Positions 54,753-64,000 of a stretch of 64,000 nt of DNA are shown here, piece after piece. Position numbers and translations under genes: made by a program. The notes under the pieces were generated by a model. It was not told the origin of the DNA, searched no databases, and worked only from the letters and a program-made list of their open reading frames with translations. How positions within the stretch are numbered: position 1 is the stretch's first letter; each line of letters begins with the position of its first letter. The stretch is from Flavobacterium ovatum (GTDB taxonomy: Bacteria; Bacteroidota; Bacteroidia; Flavobacteriales; Flavobacteriaceae): NCBI RefSeq assembly GCF_040703125.1, contig NZ_CP160035.1, positions 3,768,001 through 3,832,000 of the forward strand, in the 5' to 3' direction.

Positions 54753-54792
54753 CTAATCTTCAAATAAATACAGTGATCTAAATGAAGATTAG
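54753..54792 (-). terminator. Terminator of the GH43-like gene
   Basis: CTAATCTTCA / TGAAGATTAG, a 10-bp perfect stem with a 20-base loop and a T-run on the minus strand. It lies 60 bases after the stop at 54852. The remaining part of 54418-54851 is AT-rich leader for the GH2 gene; its first 90 bases are repeated at 56783-56870. Confidence 0.7.
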
Positions 54793-54851
54793 CCTTTAAA
54801 CTATTCCTAAAAAAAATAGTAATTATTTTCTACTGAAAAATATATTTGAAC

Positions 54852-56540
54852 TTATCGGATAACTATATTCCCTTCCAGTACAGAAGAATTTTGTCCTTCT
54901 TGTACAATAGTAACTCTTACTCTAGCTGTTTCTTCGCGCTCACAGAATTTCTTCGCATTAAATACAAGCCTAGTTTTTGCAAATGGAGCTAACGCTGGAA
55001 CGACATCTTTTGCCAATTCGTTCCATTTTCCATTTTGATAAAATTCTATTTTAATTTTTGAAGTAATTGATAAAACTTGCCCAAAATTTTGTACTTCCAT
55101 TTCTATTTTTAAGGCATTTTTACTTATTACATTCAAAACAGGATATTTTGCAGAAAGTGCTTGCATATTGTAATCCAACCAAGGTAGTCGAGCATATCCA
55201 AAAAGCAATTTCCCTTTTTTTGTTTTCCCTAATAATTTTGCGGCAAAATCAGCATCAGTAAGTCCATTTCCTTTAGTACTAAAGGTGATCATTAAATCTT
55301 TACCTGATTTTTCGGTTTTTTCAACCTTACTACCTCTTCCATAATTCACTTCATCTGATCCTCCAAAAATCAACGACTTCAAGTCAATGTCTTTGTGAGG
55401 ATTAAAATTATCCTCAGCTTGCACTAAAACTTCTATGTTTTGTGTAGCAGGTCCTATCTTATCTTTATTCAAAATTGTCAGTAATCGACCAACAGTGACT
55501 GGAATTCCAATATTTTTCGAACTATGATTATCGTTGCCTTTATCTTCTTTCTTAATCGTATCGGCAACAGCAAAGTTAACTTGATAGGCACGACCGTATT
55601 TGTCTTGTAATACTTTCATTCGTTCAAATTTGTACCAACCTTCTACTTTTCCATTTTCATATTTGGCAATTCCTGGCATATAAGCTTCACCGGTATCCTC
55701 TTTCCAGTTAATTCCGTCTTTGGATCGCAAATAATAAGCAATACGTCCTAACCAGTCGTTTACTACCATATGATATTGGATATTGGTTCTCCAAACTACT
55801 GGGTCCTCATAATTTCCTGGATAGGGTGGATAAACACTCTTTTCGCTAACTTGTTGATAAGGTGGTAAACCCGTTTGGCTAAACCAAGTCTCTCCACCTC
55901 TACCAACCATCAAATAAGAACCATCTTCTCGTTGAGCATAAGTAAGATTGGTAATATGATCAAAAACAGGACGTTCCCGTTGATCATAAGTTAATATATT
56001 GTATTGCCATGGACCATTTATGGATGGAGCCAAATAATATCCACCATTTACAGATATAAAGTACCGACCATCTTTTAGTTCATGAATTTCAGGATTATGT
56101 CCTTTTCCAATCACATCTGAGACTTTGAATGGACCAAGGGAATTTTCTGAAATTGCATGTACAACTTCTGAATTTGGCCACTCCATATGTCCTTTAGCAG
56201 AATCTTCTCTCCAGCGGCATAAAAACTGATGGTATTTTCCATCAGTATCTTTTATAATATTACCACCCCAATACGACCAAGTAGCATCTTCAATACCGTT
56301 ATCAATATATCTAGGTTTTACAGCTTTTGTACCCCAAGTAGTTGAAGTTAATTTTCCATTTGCTGGCATAGGTAAAAATAGATCCATAAACCGGCCACCA
56401 AAAACCAAACCTTTCCAATGTTCTGGCTTAGATCGCTCTACATCTTGAGCAATCATTGACAAATTAGAAAGAAAAACAATAAAAAATAAAAGTAATATTA
56501 ATTGTTGTTTTTGTAAAATTGACTGTCTTTTATAGTTCAT
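54852..56540 (-). CDS. Secreted GH43-like five-bladed propeller protein
   Basis: 562 residues with a signal peptide ending SMIAQ. Blade motifs such as WSYWGGNIIKDTDGKYHQF, GHNPEIHELKDGRYFISVN, YEDPVVWRTNIQYHMVVND and SKDGINWKED are typical of GH43/GH117-type propellers; NPEI and EDPV hold likely acidic active-site residues. A C-terminal beta-sandwich of about 150 residues follows (KIKIEFYQNGKWNELAKDVV). I cannot assign a GH family. It stands alone between a terminator and the 310-base region leading to a truncated GH2 copy. An exo-acting role on a galactan side group or anhydro sugar is possible. Confidence 0.75.
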   Translation of the reverse strand: MNYKRQSILQKQQLILLLFFIVFLSNLSMIAQDVERSKPEHWKGLVFGGRFMDLFLPMPANGKLTSTTWGTKAVKPRYIDNGIEDATWSYWGGNIIKDTDGKYHQFLCRWREDSAKGHMEWPNSEVVHAISENSLGPFKVSDVIGKGHNPEIHELKDGRYFISVNGGYYLAPSINGPWQYNILTYDQRERPVFDHITNLTYAQREDGSYLMVGRGGETWFSQTGLPPYQQVSEKSVYPPYPGNYEDPVVWRTNIQYHMVVNDWLGRIAYYLRSKDGINWKEDTGEAYMPGIAKYENGKVEGWYKFERMKVLQDKYGRAYQVNFAVADTIKKEDKGNDNHSSKNIGIPVTVGRLLTILNKDKIGPATQNIEVLVQAEDNFNPHKDIDLKSLIFGGSDEVNYGRGSKVEKTEKSGKDLMITFSTKGNGLTDADFAAKLLGKTKKGKLLFGYARLPWLDYNMQALSAKYPVLNVISKNALKIEMEVQNFGQVLSITSKIKIEFYQNGKWNELAKDVVPALAPFAKTRLVFNAKKFCEREETARVRVTIVQEGQNSSVLEGNIVIR

Positions 56541-56647
56541 TGTACTGTTTTTTTTATTATTTGCCTAAAAATACTTGTTGTTTATGTTTTTTTAAATCTC
56601 ATCTGTTTTATTTATATAAGGCCTTTCTTTTAATAAAACGTCACTAA

Positions 56648-56782
56648 TCATAAAATAAATAAATTAACTTCCGCATTAAAAAATTTCCATGAATCATTAA
56701 AGTTGATTTCCTGTGCTTGTAGTTTGGTCAAGCCACAACAAATAATTATCATAAGGCAGACCGTTAAAAATAGTTTCTTCAT
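56648..56782 (-). pseudogene. Truncated second copy of the 5' end of the GH2 gene
   Basis: A 44-codon frame starts MKKLFLTVCLMIIICCGLTK and continues LQAQEINFNDSWKFFNAE, matching the first 39 residues of the GH2 at 51955-54417 with few changes. It then departs into VNLFIL and a stop. About 90 bases upstream of the start are also similar (including ACATATGTTTTTxATACTAA), so the copied block holds leader and possibly promoter. It cannot encode an enzyme. Confidence 0.88.
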
Positions 56783-57049
56783 CTTGAATTCCTTCAAATT
56801 ATAGGTTGAATAATAATTTATAAATCTAAACGCTTACCTTAGTTTTAATTCTAACATATGTTTTTAATACTAAAACAAATGTGTAATCCTTGCGAATACT
56901 TTGTTTTTGGAGCAAAATTAATCCCAATAAGGGACTGCTTTATAGAACATTCAATTTAAACATCTTATTAATAATTATTTTGACTATTAATTACAGTGCA
57001 ATCATTATAAGTTAATAAACATTTATATTATCGCTTAAATCACCATAAA

Positions 57050-57620
57050 ATTGTAGCATCCTTTTTTAAATTAAAGTTACATACACTTTCTCCATTTTTT
57101 AAAATTTCTAAAATTGAATCTAAGGCTAGACAATTTAATACATCATATAAAACCGAAGACCTACCCAGAACAACACTTCTTTTTGTGTTATTTTTGGACT
57201 CTCCATTTTTTTTTAAAAATCTTCTGTATAGGGTAAGGTAACTTTTGACCCATCTACAGCAAGTAATCTAAATCCTTTAAATGATTTAATTGGGGTATTA
57301 TTCTCAATATAAGTATTCTCTACAGTGACTTCCGATAAGTGGTTAAAAACTTCTGGATTAATTTTCATTCTTTATGGTACAAAAGCACTTTTTGGAATCT
57401 GTTTTGGAATTTAAAAATTCAACAAAATTGTCAATTTCTATAACCAACTTTTCTTAACCAAATTGAACATAAAAAGCAACATTTGACCAAATGGTTGTTT
57501 GCCTTTTCGGGTAAAATCTGTTTCATTATTTCTGTATCTCAAAATTATTTCTTTACTAAAATGACTTCTTTCAATTTCTCCATTACAAAAAGAGAGTTTT
57601 TTCTTGTTACTGGCACGCGG
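57050..57620 (-). pseudogene. Degenerate IS4-family transposase
   Basis: Fragments in different frames on the minus strand read DFTRKGKQPFGQMLLFMFNL then VKKS (IS4 N-terminal region), INPEVFNHLSEVTVENTYIE, SFKGFRLLAVDGSKVTLPYT (with the first catalytic aspartate), and VVLGRSSVLYDVLNCLALDS. In-frame stops and frameshifts break them apart, and the rest of the catalytic domain is missing. This is a dead insertion-sequence remnant. Flanking bases 56870-57050 and 57621-58018 show no gene; terminal repeats could not be defined. Confidence 0.8.
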
Positions 57621-58018
57621 TGTATTTACCTATAAACAGATGGAAATCACCACTTACACACAAGTTTTATCCGAATTAAATTACTCATTTTAAACACATT
57701 AAAACCTTACATTAATGACATTACGCAGGAACTAGCAGGGAAATTAATAGGGAGGAAATATAAATAACCGCGTTGCAAACGCTACGCTTTTTGGTTATAA
57801 TTTAAGTAGGTACTCGACGCAGTCACACACCAGATTTGAGGATAAACGAGTACTAGTTGAGACCCCAATTTTTTGGCTGAACATGAACATTATTGAGAAA
57901 CGGTAATTCCTCTAAAGCCTTGTATATTGAGTAACTGCGGTTAGCAGTTCGGTTGTTTGTAATTTATGTCTATTCCAATTTTCGATTTAGTTCGGTTATA
58001 CACTTCTTTTTTTATTCA

Positions 58019-58546
58019 TCATTCGGTTTCAATGTTTTGTATTATATACTTTGGAAGTGATAATTCATTTTTAATCTTTTCAGTCCATTTATCATATGTG
58101 TCAAAATAAGTGCTATTTAGAATATTATTAAAAAAAAGGAAATTGTCAAAGTATTTAAGTTCTACTACAAGCTTTGGTTCAAGTTTTATTTTATTTAAAG
58201 CAGTATTATTGATTTTAGTTATTTGACCATTTAATATTTCGTCGATACTTAATTTAACGTCTTTATATTCTCTAAAATAAATAATAATTTTCCGAAGTTT
58301 AAGAGTTTCAAATGATGCCATTGCACAAGAACTTTTAAAGTCTGATGGTGGTGATGAAATTAAAGCATATGATTGAATTTCATATGGTAATTTGTCTAAA
58401 ACATTTTTCAAAGATTTATCTTTATATTTCTTAAGCTTTACAATAAATTCACTTTTCAGATTAGCTAATGTATCTGATTTAATTTGAGAATTCATTTTTA
58501 AATAAATTATTAAAAATAGAATGAGAATTATATATGATTTATTCAT
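58019..58546 (-). CDS. Unknown small exported protein
   Basis: 175 residues. The first 22 form a hydrophobic segment (IILILFLIIYL), then MNSQIKSDT, so it is either a signal peptide cut after NSQ or a membrane anchor. The rest is charged and mixed alpha/beta, with LKLRKIIIYFREYKDVKLS and PKLVVELKYFDNFLFFNNIL. I recognise no family. AT-rich codon use differs from the hydrolases. It lies alone between the IS4 remnant and a repeat, so it is probably accessory. Confidence 0.7.
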   Translation of the reverse strand: MNKSYIILILFLIIYLKMNSQIKSDTLANLKSEFIVKLKKYKDKSLKNVLDKLPYEIQSYALISSPPSDFKSSCAMASFETLKLRKIIIYFREYKDVKLSIDEILNGQITKINNTALNKIKLEPKLVVELKYFDNFLFFNNILNSTYFDTYDKWTEKIKNELSLPKYIIQNIETE

Positions 58547-58715
58547 TTTAATTGTTTTTAGAAACTTTTAAAATTCCTCTCCGGCGCGTGCAACTGACCG
58601 TCAACTACCAAATATAAGCAAGTTTATGCATTTTTAGAAAATAAAAAAAACAATTACCGCTGTTATTTCTGTCTTTTCTAAATATCTTTTATACCCAAAA
58701 AACGTCCTTATGTAG

Positions 58716-58870
58716 CTGCGTTAGGGATAGTCCCGAAGCGTCGGGGGAAAGCCCGAAAACTAGTGTAGCGGTAGCGGAACTAATTGAGGACTTGCAACGG
58801 ATAGACCGCCACCAAAAAATAAGGCTATGCGCAAACGGCATTACCCTTATTTTTTTGGTGGAACGCCCAA
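58716..58870. repeat. Interspersed GGGCGT...CCCGAAG repeat, copy 3 (inverted)
   Basis: It contains GCGTTAGGGATAGTCCCGAA, GCGTCGGGGGAAAGCCCGAA, GCGGTAGCGGAACTAATTGA, then a hairpin with arms CCACCAAAAAATAAGG / CCTTATTTTTTTGGTGG, and ends AACGCCCAA. The blocks match copies at 8861-8989 and 43981-44100. A fragment (GCGTTAGGGATAG) also lies at 61121-61133, on the other side of the DUF255 gene. Confidence 0.65.
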
Positions 58871-58993
58871 ATTAAAAGCGTTCTAATAGACCTTAAAATA
58901 CTATTTTTGAGTTCAAAAACAGTTTTGCATTTCTATACATATAAAACTCTTTTTTTATACCTTTCCTTTTTTTAATATTGAAAATCAGACCAA

Positions 58994-61105
58994 ATGTTTC
59001 CTAAAAAATATTTCTTCCTTTTATTGTGTTTTAGCGTATCGTTTATAGGTTGCAAACAACTGTCCAAAGATGGCGATTTCAAATACACCAACGATTTAAT
59101 TCACGAAACGAGTCCGTACTTGTTGCAACACGCGCACAATCCTGTGAATTGGCGTGCCTGGAATCCTGAAACCTTGGCTTTGGCAAAAAAGGAAAACAAA
59201 TTGATAATCATCTCGATTGGGTATTCGGCTTGTCACTGGTGTCACGTGATGGAGGAAGAGAGTTTTGAAAATGAAGCCGTTGCCAAAATTATGAATGACC
59301 ATTTTATTTGCATCAAAGTCGATCGTGAAGAACGTCCTGATATTGATCAAATCTACATGAATGCGGTTCAATTAATGACAGGAAGCGGCGGATGGCCTTT
59401 GAATTGCATTGCTCTGCCTGATGGAAGACCTATTTTTGGTGGCACCTATTTCCCGAAAGACGATTGGATAAAAGTCCTGACCAAGGTTTCGGACTTCTAT
59501 AAAAATGACCCTGAAAAAGCCGCTGAATATGCGGATAAATTAACCCAAGGCATCAAAGAATCGGAGCAAATTATTTTCAATCCTTCCAAAGAAGCGTTTA
59601 GTGCTACCGAACTTACTACTGCTCTAAAAAATTGGCAAAAAAATATTGATATTACCAATGGTGGATTGGTGGGTGACCAAAAATTTCCGATGCCCAAAGC
59701 GATGCATTTCTTGTTGCGTTATGGTTTCCAGAAGAAAGACGCACAATGGCAAAAACAACTGACTACTACTCTTAACGCCATGACCAACGGTGGATTGTAC
59801 GACCAAATAGGTGGCGGTTTTTCGCGCTATACGGTAGATTCCAAATGGCATATTCCGCATTTTGAGAAAATGTTGTATGATAATGCACAATTGGTAACTT
59901 TGTATGCCGATGCGTATTTGGCAACCAAAAACCCTAGTTACAAACAAACGATTGAAGAAACCTTGACCTTTGTAGAACGAGAATTAATGGCCGAAAATGG
60001 TGCTTTTTACTCTTCGCTAGATGCGGATAGCAAGGACAGCAAAAACAAACTCGAAGAAGGTGCGTTTTATGCTTGGACAATCGCTGAATTGAAATCAGAA
60101 CTGAAATCGGATTTTGACTTATTCAAAGACTATTACAACATAAACAGCACTGGATTGTGGGAAAAAGATAAATACGTTCTTGTGAAAACCCAAACTGATG
60201 AAGCGTTTACTAAGTCGCAAAAGATTGCTTTGGGAGCTTTACAATTCAAAATCAAAGATTGGAAAAAAACATTGCTAAAGGCAAGAAGCAAAAGAAGCCG
60301 TCCGCATCTGGATGACAAAACCTTAACGTCATGGAATGCCTTGATGATTAAGGGGTATGTGCAAGCGTACAAAGCCTTGAAAAACCCGCATTACTTGGAA
60401 ATGGCGCTAAAAAATGCCGAATTTATCCGCACGACTCAGCTCCAGAAAGACGGTAATTTGTATCACAATTACAAAGATGGAAAAAGTTCTATCACTGGAT
60501 TCGCTGAAGATTATGCTGCTGTAATTGATGCTTACATCGCTTTGTACCAGGTTTCGCTGGATGAAAAATGGCTGAATCAAGCACATGATTTAATGCAATA
60601 CAGCATCGCTCATTTCTTTGACACAAAAACACATATGTTTTATTTTACGGCCAACGATAGCCCGAATATCATCACTCGAAAAATGGAAGTGAGCGACAAC
60701 GCTATTCCGAGTTCCAACTCAGTTTTGGCTGGTTCTTTGTTTCAGTTAGGGCATTATTTCTCTGATGCGAAATATAGTGGCATCGCGAAACAAATGCTGA
60801 ACAACGTCAAAAAAGAGGCTATCGCCTACCCGACTGCTTATTACAATTGGCTAGACTTGATGCTCAACTATACCGATAATTATTATGAAGTTGCTGTTGC
60901 TGGCCCAGCTGCCAAACAAAAAATGAATGCGCTTCAGAGTTATTATTTACCGAATGTATTGTATGCTGGCACGACCAAAGACAGTAAATTACCCCTGTTG
61001 GAAAGCCGATACATGCCTGATGAAACCTATATTTATGTTTGCGTAGAAGGTGCTTGTAAACTTCCTGAAACAGATGTGGTGAAGACGGTCGAAAAGTTGA
61101 AGTAA
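58994..61105 (+). CDS. DUF255 thioredoxin-fold lipoprotein (YyaL/SPATA20-like)
   Basis: 703 residues with lipobox SFIGC (Cys20). The N-terminal DUF255 domain has [17 protein letters not shown] and [16 protein letters not shown], where C-H-W-C is a thioredoxin-like motif near residue 79, followed by [14 protein letters not shown]. The second half is an (alpha/alpha) barrel related to N-acylglucosamine epimerases and GH88/GH76-type proteins, with [20 protein letters not shown] and [16 protein letters not shown]. The cellular role of the family is not well defined. It has its own promoter region and is not clearly part of the galactan locus, though it stands between it and a SusC/SusD pair. Confidence 0.92.
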   Translation: MFPKKYFFLLLCFSVSFIGCKQLSKDGDFKYTNDLIHETSPYLLQHAHNPVNWRAWNPETLALAKKENKLIIISIGYSACHWCHVMEEESFENEAVAKIMNDHFICIKVDREERPDIDQIYMNAVQLMTGSGGWPLNCIALPDGRPIFGGTYFPKDDWIKVLTKVSDFYKNDPEKAAEYADKLTQGIKESEQIIFNPSKEAFSATELTTALKNWQKNIDITNGGLVGDQKFPMPKAMHFLLRYGFQKKDAQWQKQLTTTLNAMTNGGLYDQIGGGFSRYTVDSKWHIPHFEKMLYDNAQLVTLYADAYLATKNPSYKQTIEETLTFVERELMAENGAFYSSLDADSKDSKNKLEEGAFYAWTIAELKSELKSDFDLFKDYYNINSTGLWEKDKYVLVKTQTDEAFTKSQKIALGALQFKIKDWKKTLLKARSKRSRPHLDDKTLTSWNALMIKGYVQAYKALKNPHYLEMALKNAEFIRTTQLQKDGNLYHNYKDGKSSITGFAEDYAAVIDAYIALYQVSLDEKWLNQAHDLMQYSIAHFFDTKTHMFYFTANDSPNIITRKMEVSDNAIPSSNSVLAGSLFQLGHYFSDAKYSGIAKQMLNNVKKEAIAYPTAYYNWLDLMLNYTDNYYEVAVAGPAAKQKMNALQSYYLPNVLYAGTTKDSKLPLLESRYMPDETYIYVCVEGACKLPETDVVKTVEKLK

Positions 61106-61833
61106 CGAACTCTATAATTGCGTTAGGGATAGCAGTCAATGTTATTAAATCAAGAACGAACTAAAAATTGATTTCAGATTTTAGAGTAACGATTCTCGAT
61201 TTCAGATTGGCGAGACGGCTAAAAAACAAGTGAAATTTTTATTTACTAACAACAAATCTGAAAAGCTTTATAAGTTCACTTTCGATCTAGTCAAATTCGT
61301 TAATCTTCATTTAAAAATCTCTTTATTTAATACTATTGTGCTTGAAATCAACATTATTAAGTAAGGAGATTCACTTTTTTATTTTCACGCAGATTGGGCA
61401 GATTGGGCAAATTTTCTTCTATTATTATCAGCTAAAATCTGCATGCTATTTTATTTTACAATCCTTTACTTAATAACATGGCGCTACCATTGATATCATA
61501 TTCCAAATAATTGAACTACCAATACTTAAAACACACCCCTAACCCCTCTCAAGAGGGGAATTAGAAGTACATACATTCAGCTAACGTTATTTTATATTAT
61601 ATTTTTTGTGAAAAAATTATATCTCGAAATTGAAATAGCACTATTTTACAAATAATGTTGATAGTGTATAATTTTACTTTTAATTCTTCCGTTTTGAAAT
61701 GCTTGCTATTCCCTTTAAGAAATTAAGACAATTTAGCCTTAATGTTTCTTAATATCTAAATGGTTTATTATTAAAAAGCATTGCCTTTTTGTTGGTAAAT
61801 TCAGAGACAGAATGGTGTATTTTACCACTACCT
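61106..61833. other. Gene-free region with short flavobacterial repeats
   Basis: No gene is visible in about 730 bases. It contains GCGTTAGGGATAG (fragment of the interspersed repeat), a tandem CAGATTGGG pair near 61389-61407, and the hairpin CCCCTCT/AGAGGGG at 61543-61558 within ACACCCCTAACCCC. Such pieces occur widely between flavobacterial genes. The T-rich 61560-61830 part probably ends the SusD transcript. Confidence 0.5.
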
Positions 61834-63288
61834 CTAAGGATTCGGAACCATTAATTTGTTGGTGGATATTTCGCCACTTGGAATGGGCCAAATGTAGTTG
61901 CTGCTGCTCACCAAAACTAAGGGTGCAGTCCCAATGGCGCCTTTTTTGGCTGGGATGGTTTGTAGATTACGCTGCAGGTCCATCAAGCGCATGCCTTCGC
62001 CTAGGAACTCAATGCGTCTTTCGTTCCAGAGGGTGGCGATTAAAGCGGCTTGAGTGTCGATGGCGTTGGTTGGAAAAACGTAGCTAGGGTTGGAACGGTT
62101 GCGAACGGCTGTGAGGACATTGGCAGCGGTGGTCAAATCGTTGTTCTTGGCCTTGGCTTCGGCATAATTGAGCAACACCTCAGCATAGCGGATTACAGGT
62201 ACATAATCGCGAAAGGGCGCTGTTGAAATATTGAATTTCTTTAGTATTTTTTGGTTGGCGCTGTTGGTTGCAATTAGCGTCGCGCGAGCATCGGCTGTGG
62301 TGTTGAGCGCAGGATCTTTGGCGATACCGTCTGTAGCCAAAACAATGATAGGTTGCCCTACGTAATTAAAAGCCAAGGAACTTTGTGAAGCCGGAGTTTC
62401 AGTAGTACTATTGGCAAACGGAATCGAAAACAGTGCTTCATTGCCCGTGTAACTGCCTGTGAATATAACATTGAAACTGGACTCCAATTGATGTGTTATT
62501 GTTCCTGATGTGTACTGATAGGGTGCCGTGAGGGAAACGATTTTTTTTGCTTCATCTATCACCTTATCATACTTTTGTTGTACCAAATACACTCGAGTTT
62601 TTAGAGCAATGGCGGTGCTTTTTTTGGCTCTTGAAACGTTGAGTAAACTGCTGCTGTAGGAGTCAGGCAAATCGGTTTCGGCTTGGTCTAAATCGTCTAC
62701 AATTTGCTTGTAAATGACATCGATACTGGAACGTGCCAAATCGTTGTTTCCTGCTTCGGTTACAGGTGTTAATCGCAAGGGTACACCGAGTCCGTTTTTG
62801 TCTAGTGCGTAGGGTTTGGCATAGGTTTGCACCAAACTAAGGTAGCATAAGGCACGTACAAAGCGGGCTTCGGCACGGTAGTTTTTGGCTACTGCATCGG
62901 TCACTACGGTGGTGGTATTGAGCTTGTCTATCAATATATTGGACGCATTGATGGCGGTATAACAAACGGACCAAACGTTGTTTACAAAATCATTGGTAGA
63001 GCCCACGTTTTGATTCCACACTGCCGAACCTGCTGCTGCGTTTCCGTCGTTTTGTCCAAATTCATCTGCTCGTTGTTCGTTAAAAACAATGTAGCGGCCT
63101 CCGTAAAAGCTTTGATTTTGTAGCAATTTGTACAAATAATTGACTTGTGCTGCCATTTTTCCGGCGGTGCTGTAGGCATCATCTTCGGCAATACTGGTTT
63201 TGGGAGTGGTGTCCAATAAATCTTTTTCGCAGCTTGAAAAGCTAAAAAAGAGAAGAGCAACCATGGGAATAATTATATATTTTTTCAT
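61834..63288 (-). CDS. SusD/RagB-like glycan-binding lipoprotein
   Basis: 484 residues with lipobox FSSC (Cys20), so outer-membrane lipoprotein. The N-terminal DLLDTTPKTSIAEDDAYSTA is typical of SusD; TPR-like helices follow (RAEARFVRALCYLSLVQTYA, AVLNYAEAKAKNNDLTTAAN equivalent at about residue 360), and RNRSNP and NERRIEFLGEGMRLMDLQRN are the standard closing segments. It caps the TonB-dependent SusC and helps capture oligosaccharide. It starts 23 bases after the SusC stop codon on the same strand. It may serve a locus extending to the right rather than the carrageenan-type genes on the left. Confidence 0.96.
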   Translation of the reverse strand: MKKYIIIPMVALLFFSFSSCEKDLLDTTPKTSIAEDDAYSTAGKMAAQVNYLYKLLQNQSFYGGRYIVFNEQRADEFGQNDGNAAAGSAVWNQNVGSTNDFVNNVWSVCYTAINASNILIDKLNTTTVVTDAVAKNYRAEARFVRALCYLSLVQTYAKPYALDKNGLGVPLRLTPVTEAGNNDLARSSIDVIYKQIVDDLDQAETDLPDSYSSSLLNVSRAKKSTAIALKTRVYLVQQKYDKVIDEAKKIVSLTAPYQYTSGTITHQLESSFNVIFTGSYTGNEALFSIPFANSTTETPASQSSLAFNYVGQPIIVLATDGIAKDPALNTTADARATLIATNSANQKILKKFNISTAPFRDYVPVIRYAEVLLNYAEAKAKNNDLTTAANVLTAVRNRSNPSYVFPTNAIDTQAALIATLWNERRIEFLGEGMRLMDLQRNLQTIPAKKGAIGTAPLVLVSSSNYIWPIPSGEISTNKLMVPNP

Positions 63289-63311
63289 TATTTTCTACTC
63301 TAAATTAAGAA

Positions 63312-64000
63312 CTAAAATCCAACATTGATTCCAAAGGTGCCTACTTGCGCATTGGGTGGCACGTTTTGGTCTTTACCCGAATTGATAGAGTTTCCGTTGA
63401 TGGAAACCTCTGGGTCTGCACCTCGGTATTTGGTCCAGGTATACACATTGGCGGCTTGCAAATACAAATAGATAGACGATAGGCTATTGCGCAAAAAGGT
63501 TTTCTGGATTGGAATGTGATACCCAACTGAAATGTTCTTCAATTTAATATAAGAACCGTCTTCTACTTTTGAGGTAGCGGTAAACGAAAATCCTGCCGAA
63601 ACGTTGTCTCCATAATACAGTTTTTGAATGTCGGTGATTTGCCCTGGAGTGGTCCAACGGTTTTTGATGAATTCGCCATTATTGAAATAACGTTGGTCTG
63701 AATTTGTGGCTCTGGTCCCATTGTATAACTTGCTACCCGAAACAAAGGTGAAGTTGACATTCATATCAAAATTCTTGTATTTGAAGCTGTTGTTCAACCC
63801 TCCAAAAACTTTGGGTAAGGACGGCCCCTGAATCACACCATCGGTATAATTGTCAATCGCGGGCGCGGCTGTACCGTCTAGGAACGTCCATTTTGGAGAA
63901 CCGATGTGGTTGTACTGCACTTCTTGCCCTTTGCTATTGATAAAAACCATTTGACCGTTGTCTGGATTTACACCTTTGGTAGGAACGGCAAAAATAGACC
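63312..64000 (-). CDS. SusC-like TonB-dependent receptor, C-terminal part
   Basis: The reading frame is open from 64000 to the stop at 63312, about 229 residues of the C-terminal barrel. It includes PKVFGGLNNSFKYKNFDMNV, FTFVSGSKLYNGTRA, GSYIKLKNISVGYHIP, LYLQAANVYTWTKYRGADPE and the final strand QVGTFGINVGF. These are typical last strands of SusC-type outer-membrane importers. The plug and TonB box lie outside the window. It forms an operon with the SusD gene. Confidence 0.95.
   Translation of the reverse strand, partial: SIFAVPTKGVNPDNGQMVFINSKGQEVQYNHIGSPKWTFLDGTAAPAIDNYTDGVIQGPSLPKVFGGLNNSFKYKNFDMNVNFTFVSGSKLYNGTRATNSDQRYFNNGEFIKNRWTTPGQITDIQKLYYGDNVSAGFSFTATSKVEDGSYIKLKNISVGYHIPIQKTFLRNSLSSIYLYLQAANVYTWTKYRGADPEVSINGNSINSGKDQNVPPNAQVGTFGINVGF

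Noticed and set aside
57640..58018. Possible small genes after the IS4 remnant
   Set aside because: No frame has a credible start and protein-like composition; the GC-rich bits look like repeat fragments.

Overview
The window is an AT-rich stretch of a Bacteroidota chromosome, most likely a marine member of the Flavobacteriaceae. Supporting features are a SusC/SusD pair, a type IX secretion C-terminal sorting domain, many S1 sulfatases and family 2, 3, 29, 82, 110, 117 and 150 glycoside hydrolases, short intergenic gaps inside same-strand runs, and interspersed repeats typical of flavobacteria. I see no tRNA, rRNA or CRISPR array.

Most of the window is a sulfated-galactan utilisation locus. 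The strongest substrate markers lie together at 34278-40302: a lambda-carrageenase-like protein (GH150) followed by two consecutive iota-carrageenase-family proteins (GH82) and a sulfatase. Around them are a GH110 alpha-1,3-galactosidase, three GH2 beta-galactosidases, a GH3, a GH29, a GH117 anhydrogalactosidase and nine sulfatases. Four further secreted proteins have no assigned function: a right-handed beta-helix protein, an Asp-box (BNR) propeller, a GH115-like protein and a GH43-like propeller. The expected scheme is endo-cleavage by GH150 and GH82, desulfation by the S1 enzymes, then exo-trimming of alpha-linked residues (GH110, GH117, GH29) and beta-linked residues (GH2, GH3). The GH117 and GH29 enzymes point to L-galactose or anhydro-L-galactose chemistry normally tied to agar or porphyran, so the target may be a hybrid red-algal galactan or several galactans.

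Layout. 1-8627 (minus): three sulfatases, a CstA transporter and a Tat-type FAD oxidoreductase. 9131-27177 (minus): a long run of sulfatases and glycosidases, including a frameshifted sulfatase and a decayed carbohydrate-binding module. 27365-32622: two paralogous plus-strand genes for membrane-anchored, probably DNA-binding regulators, with a minus-strand GH3 gene between them. 32683-40302 (minus): the GH150/GH82/GH82/sulfatase operon. 40392-44100: accessory island with a transposase remnant, an XRE-ImmA pair, a DUF2971 gene and structured repeats. 44178-56540 (minus): second hydrolase/sulfatase run. 56648-57620: truncated GH2 copy and a dead IS4-type transposase. 58019-64000: a small unknown protein, a DUF255 thioredoxin-fold lipoprotein, and the SusD gene plus the end of a SusC gene.

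The most unusual part is the regulator pair. Each protein has an N-terminal OmpR/ToxR-like winged-helix region, one membrane segment and a large periplasmic domain. Both genes carry the same CTTTAAC-containing motif upstream and end in nearly the same terminator. No SusR, hybrid two-component or sigma/anti-sigma regulator is visible, so these two genes are the best candidates for control of the locus.
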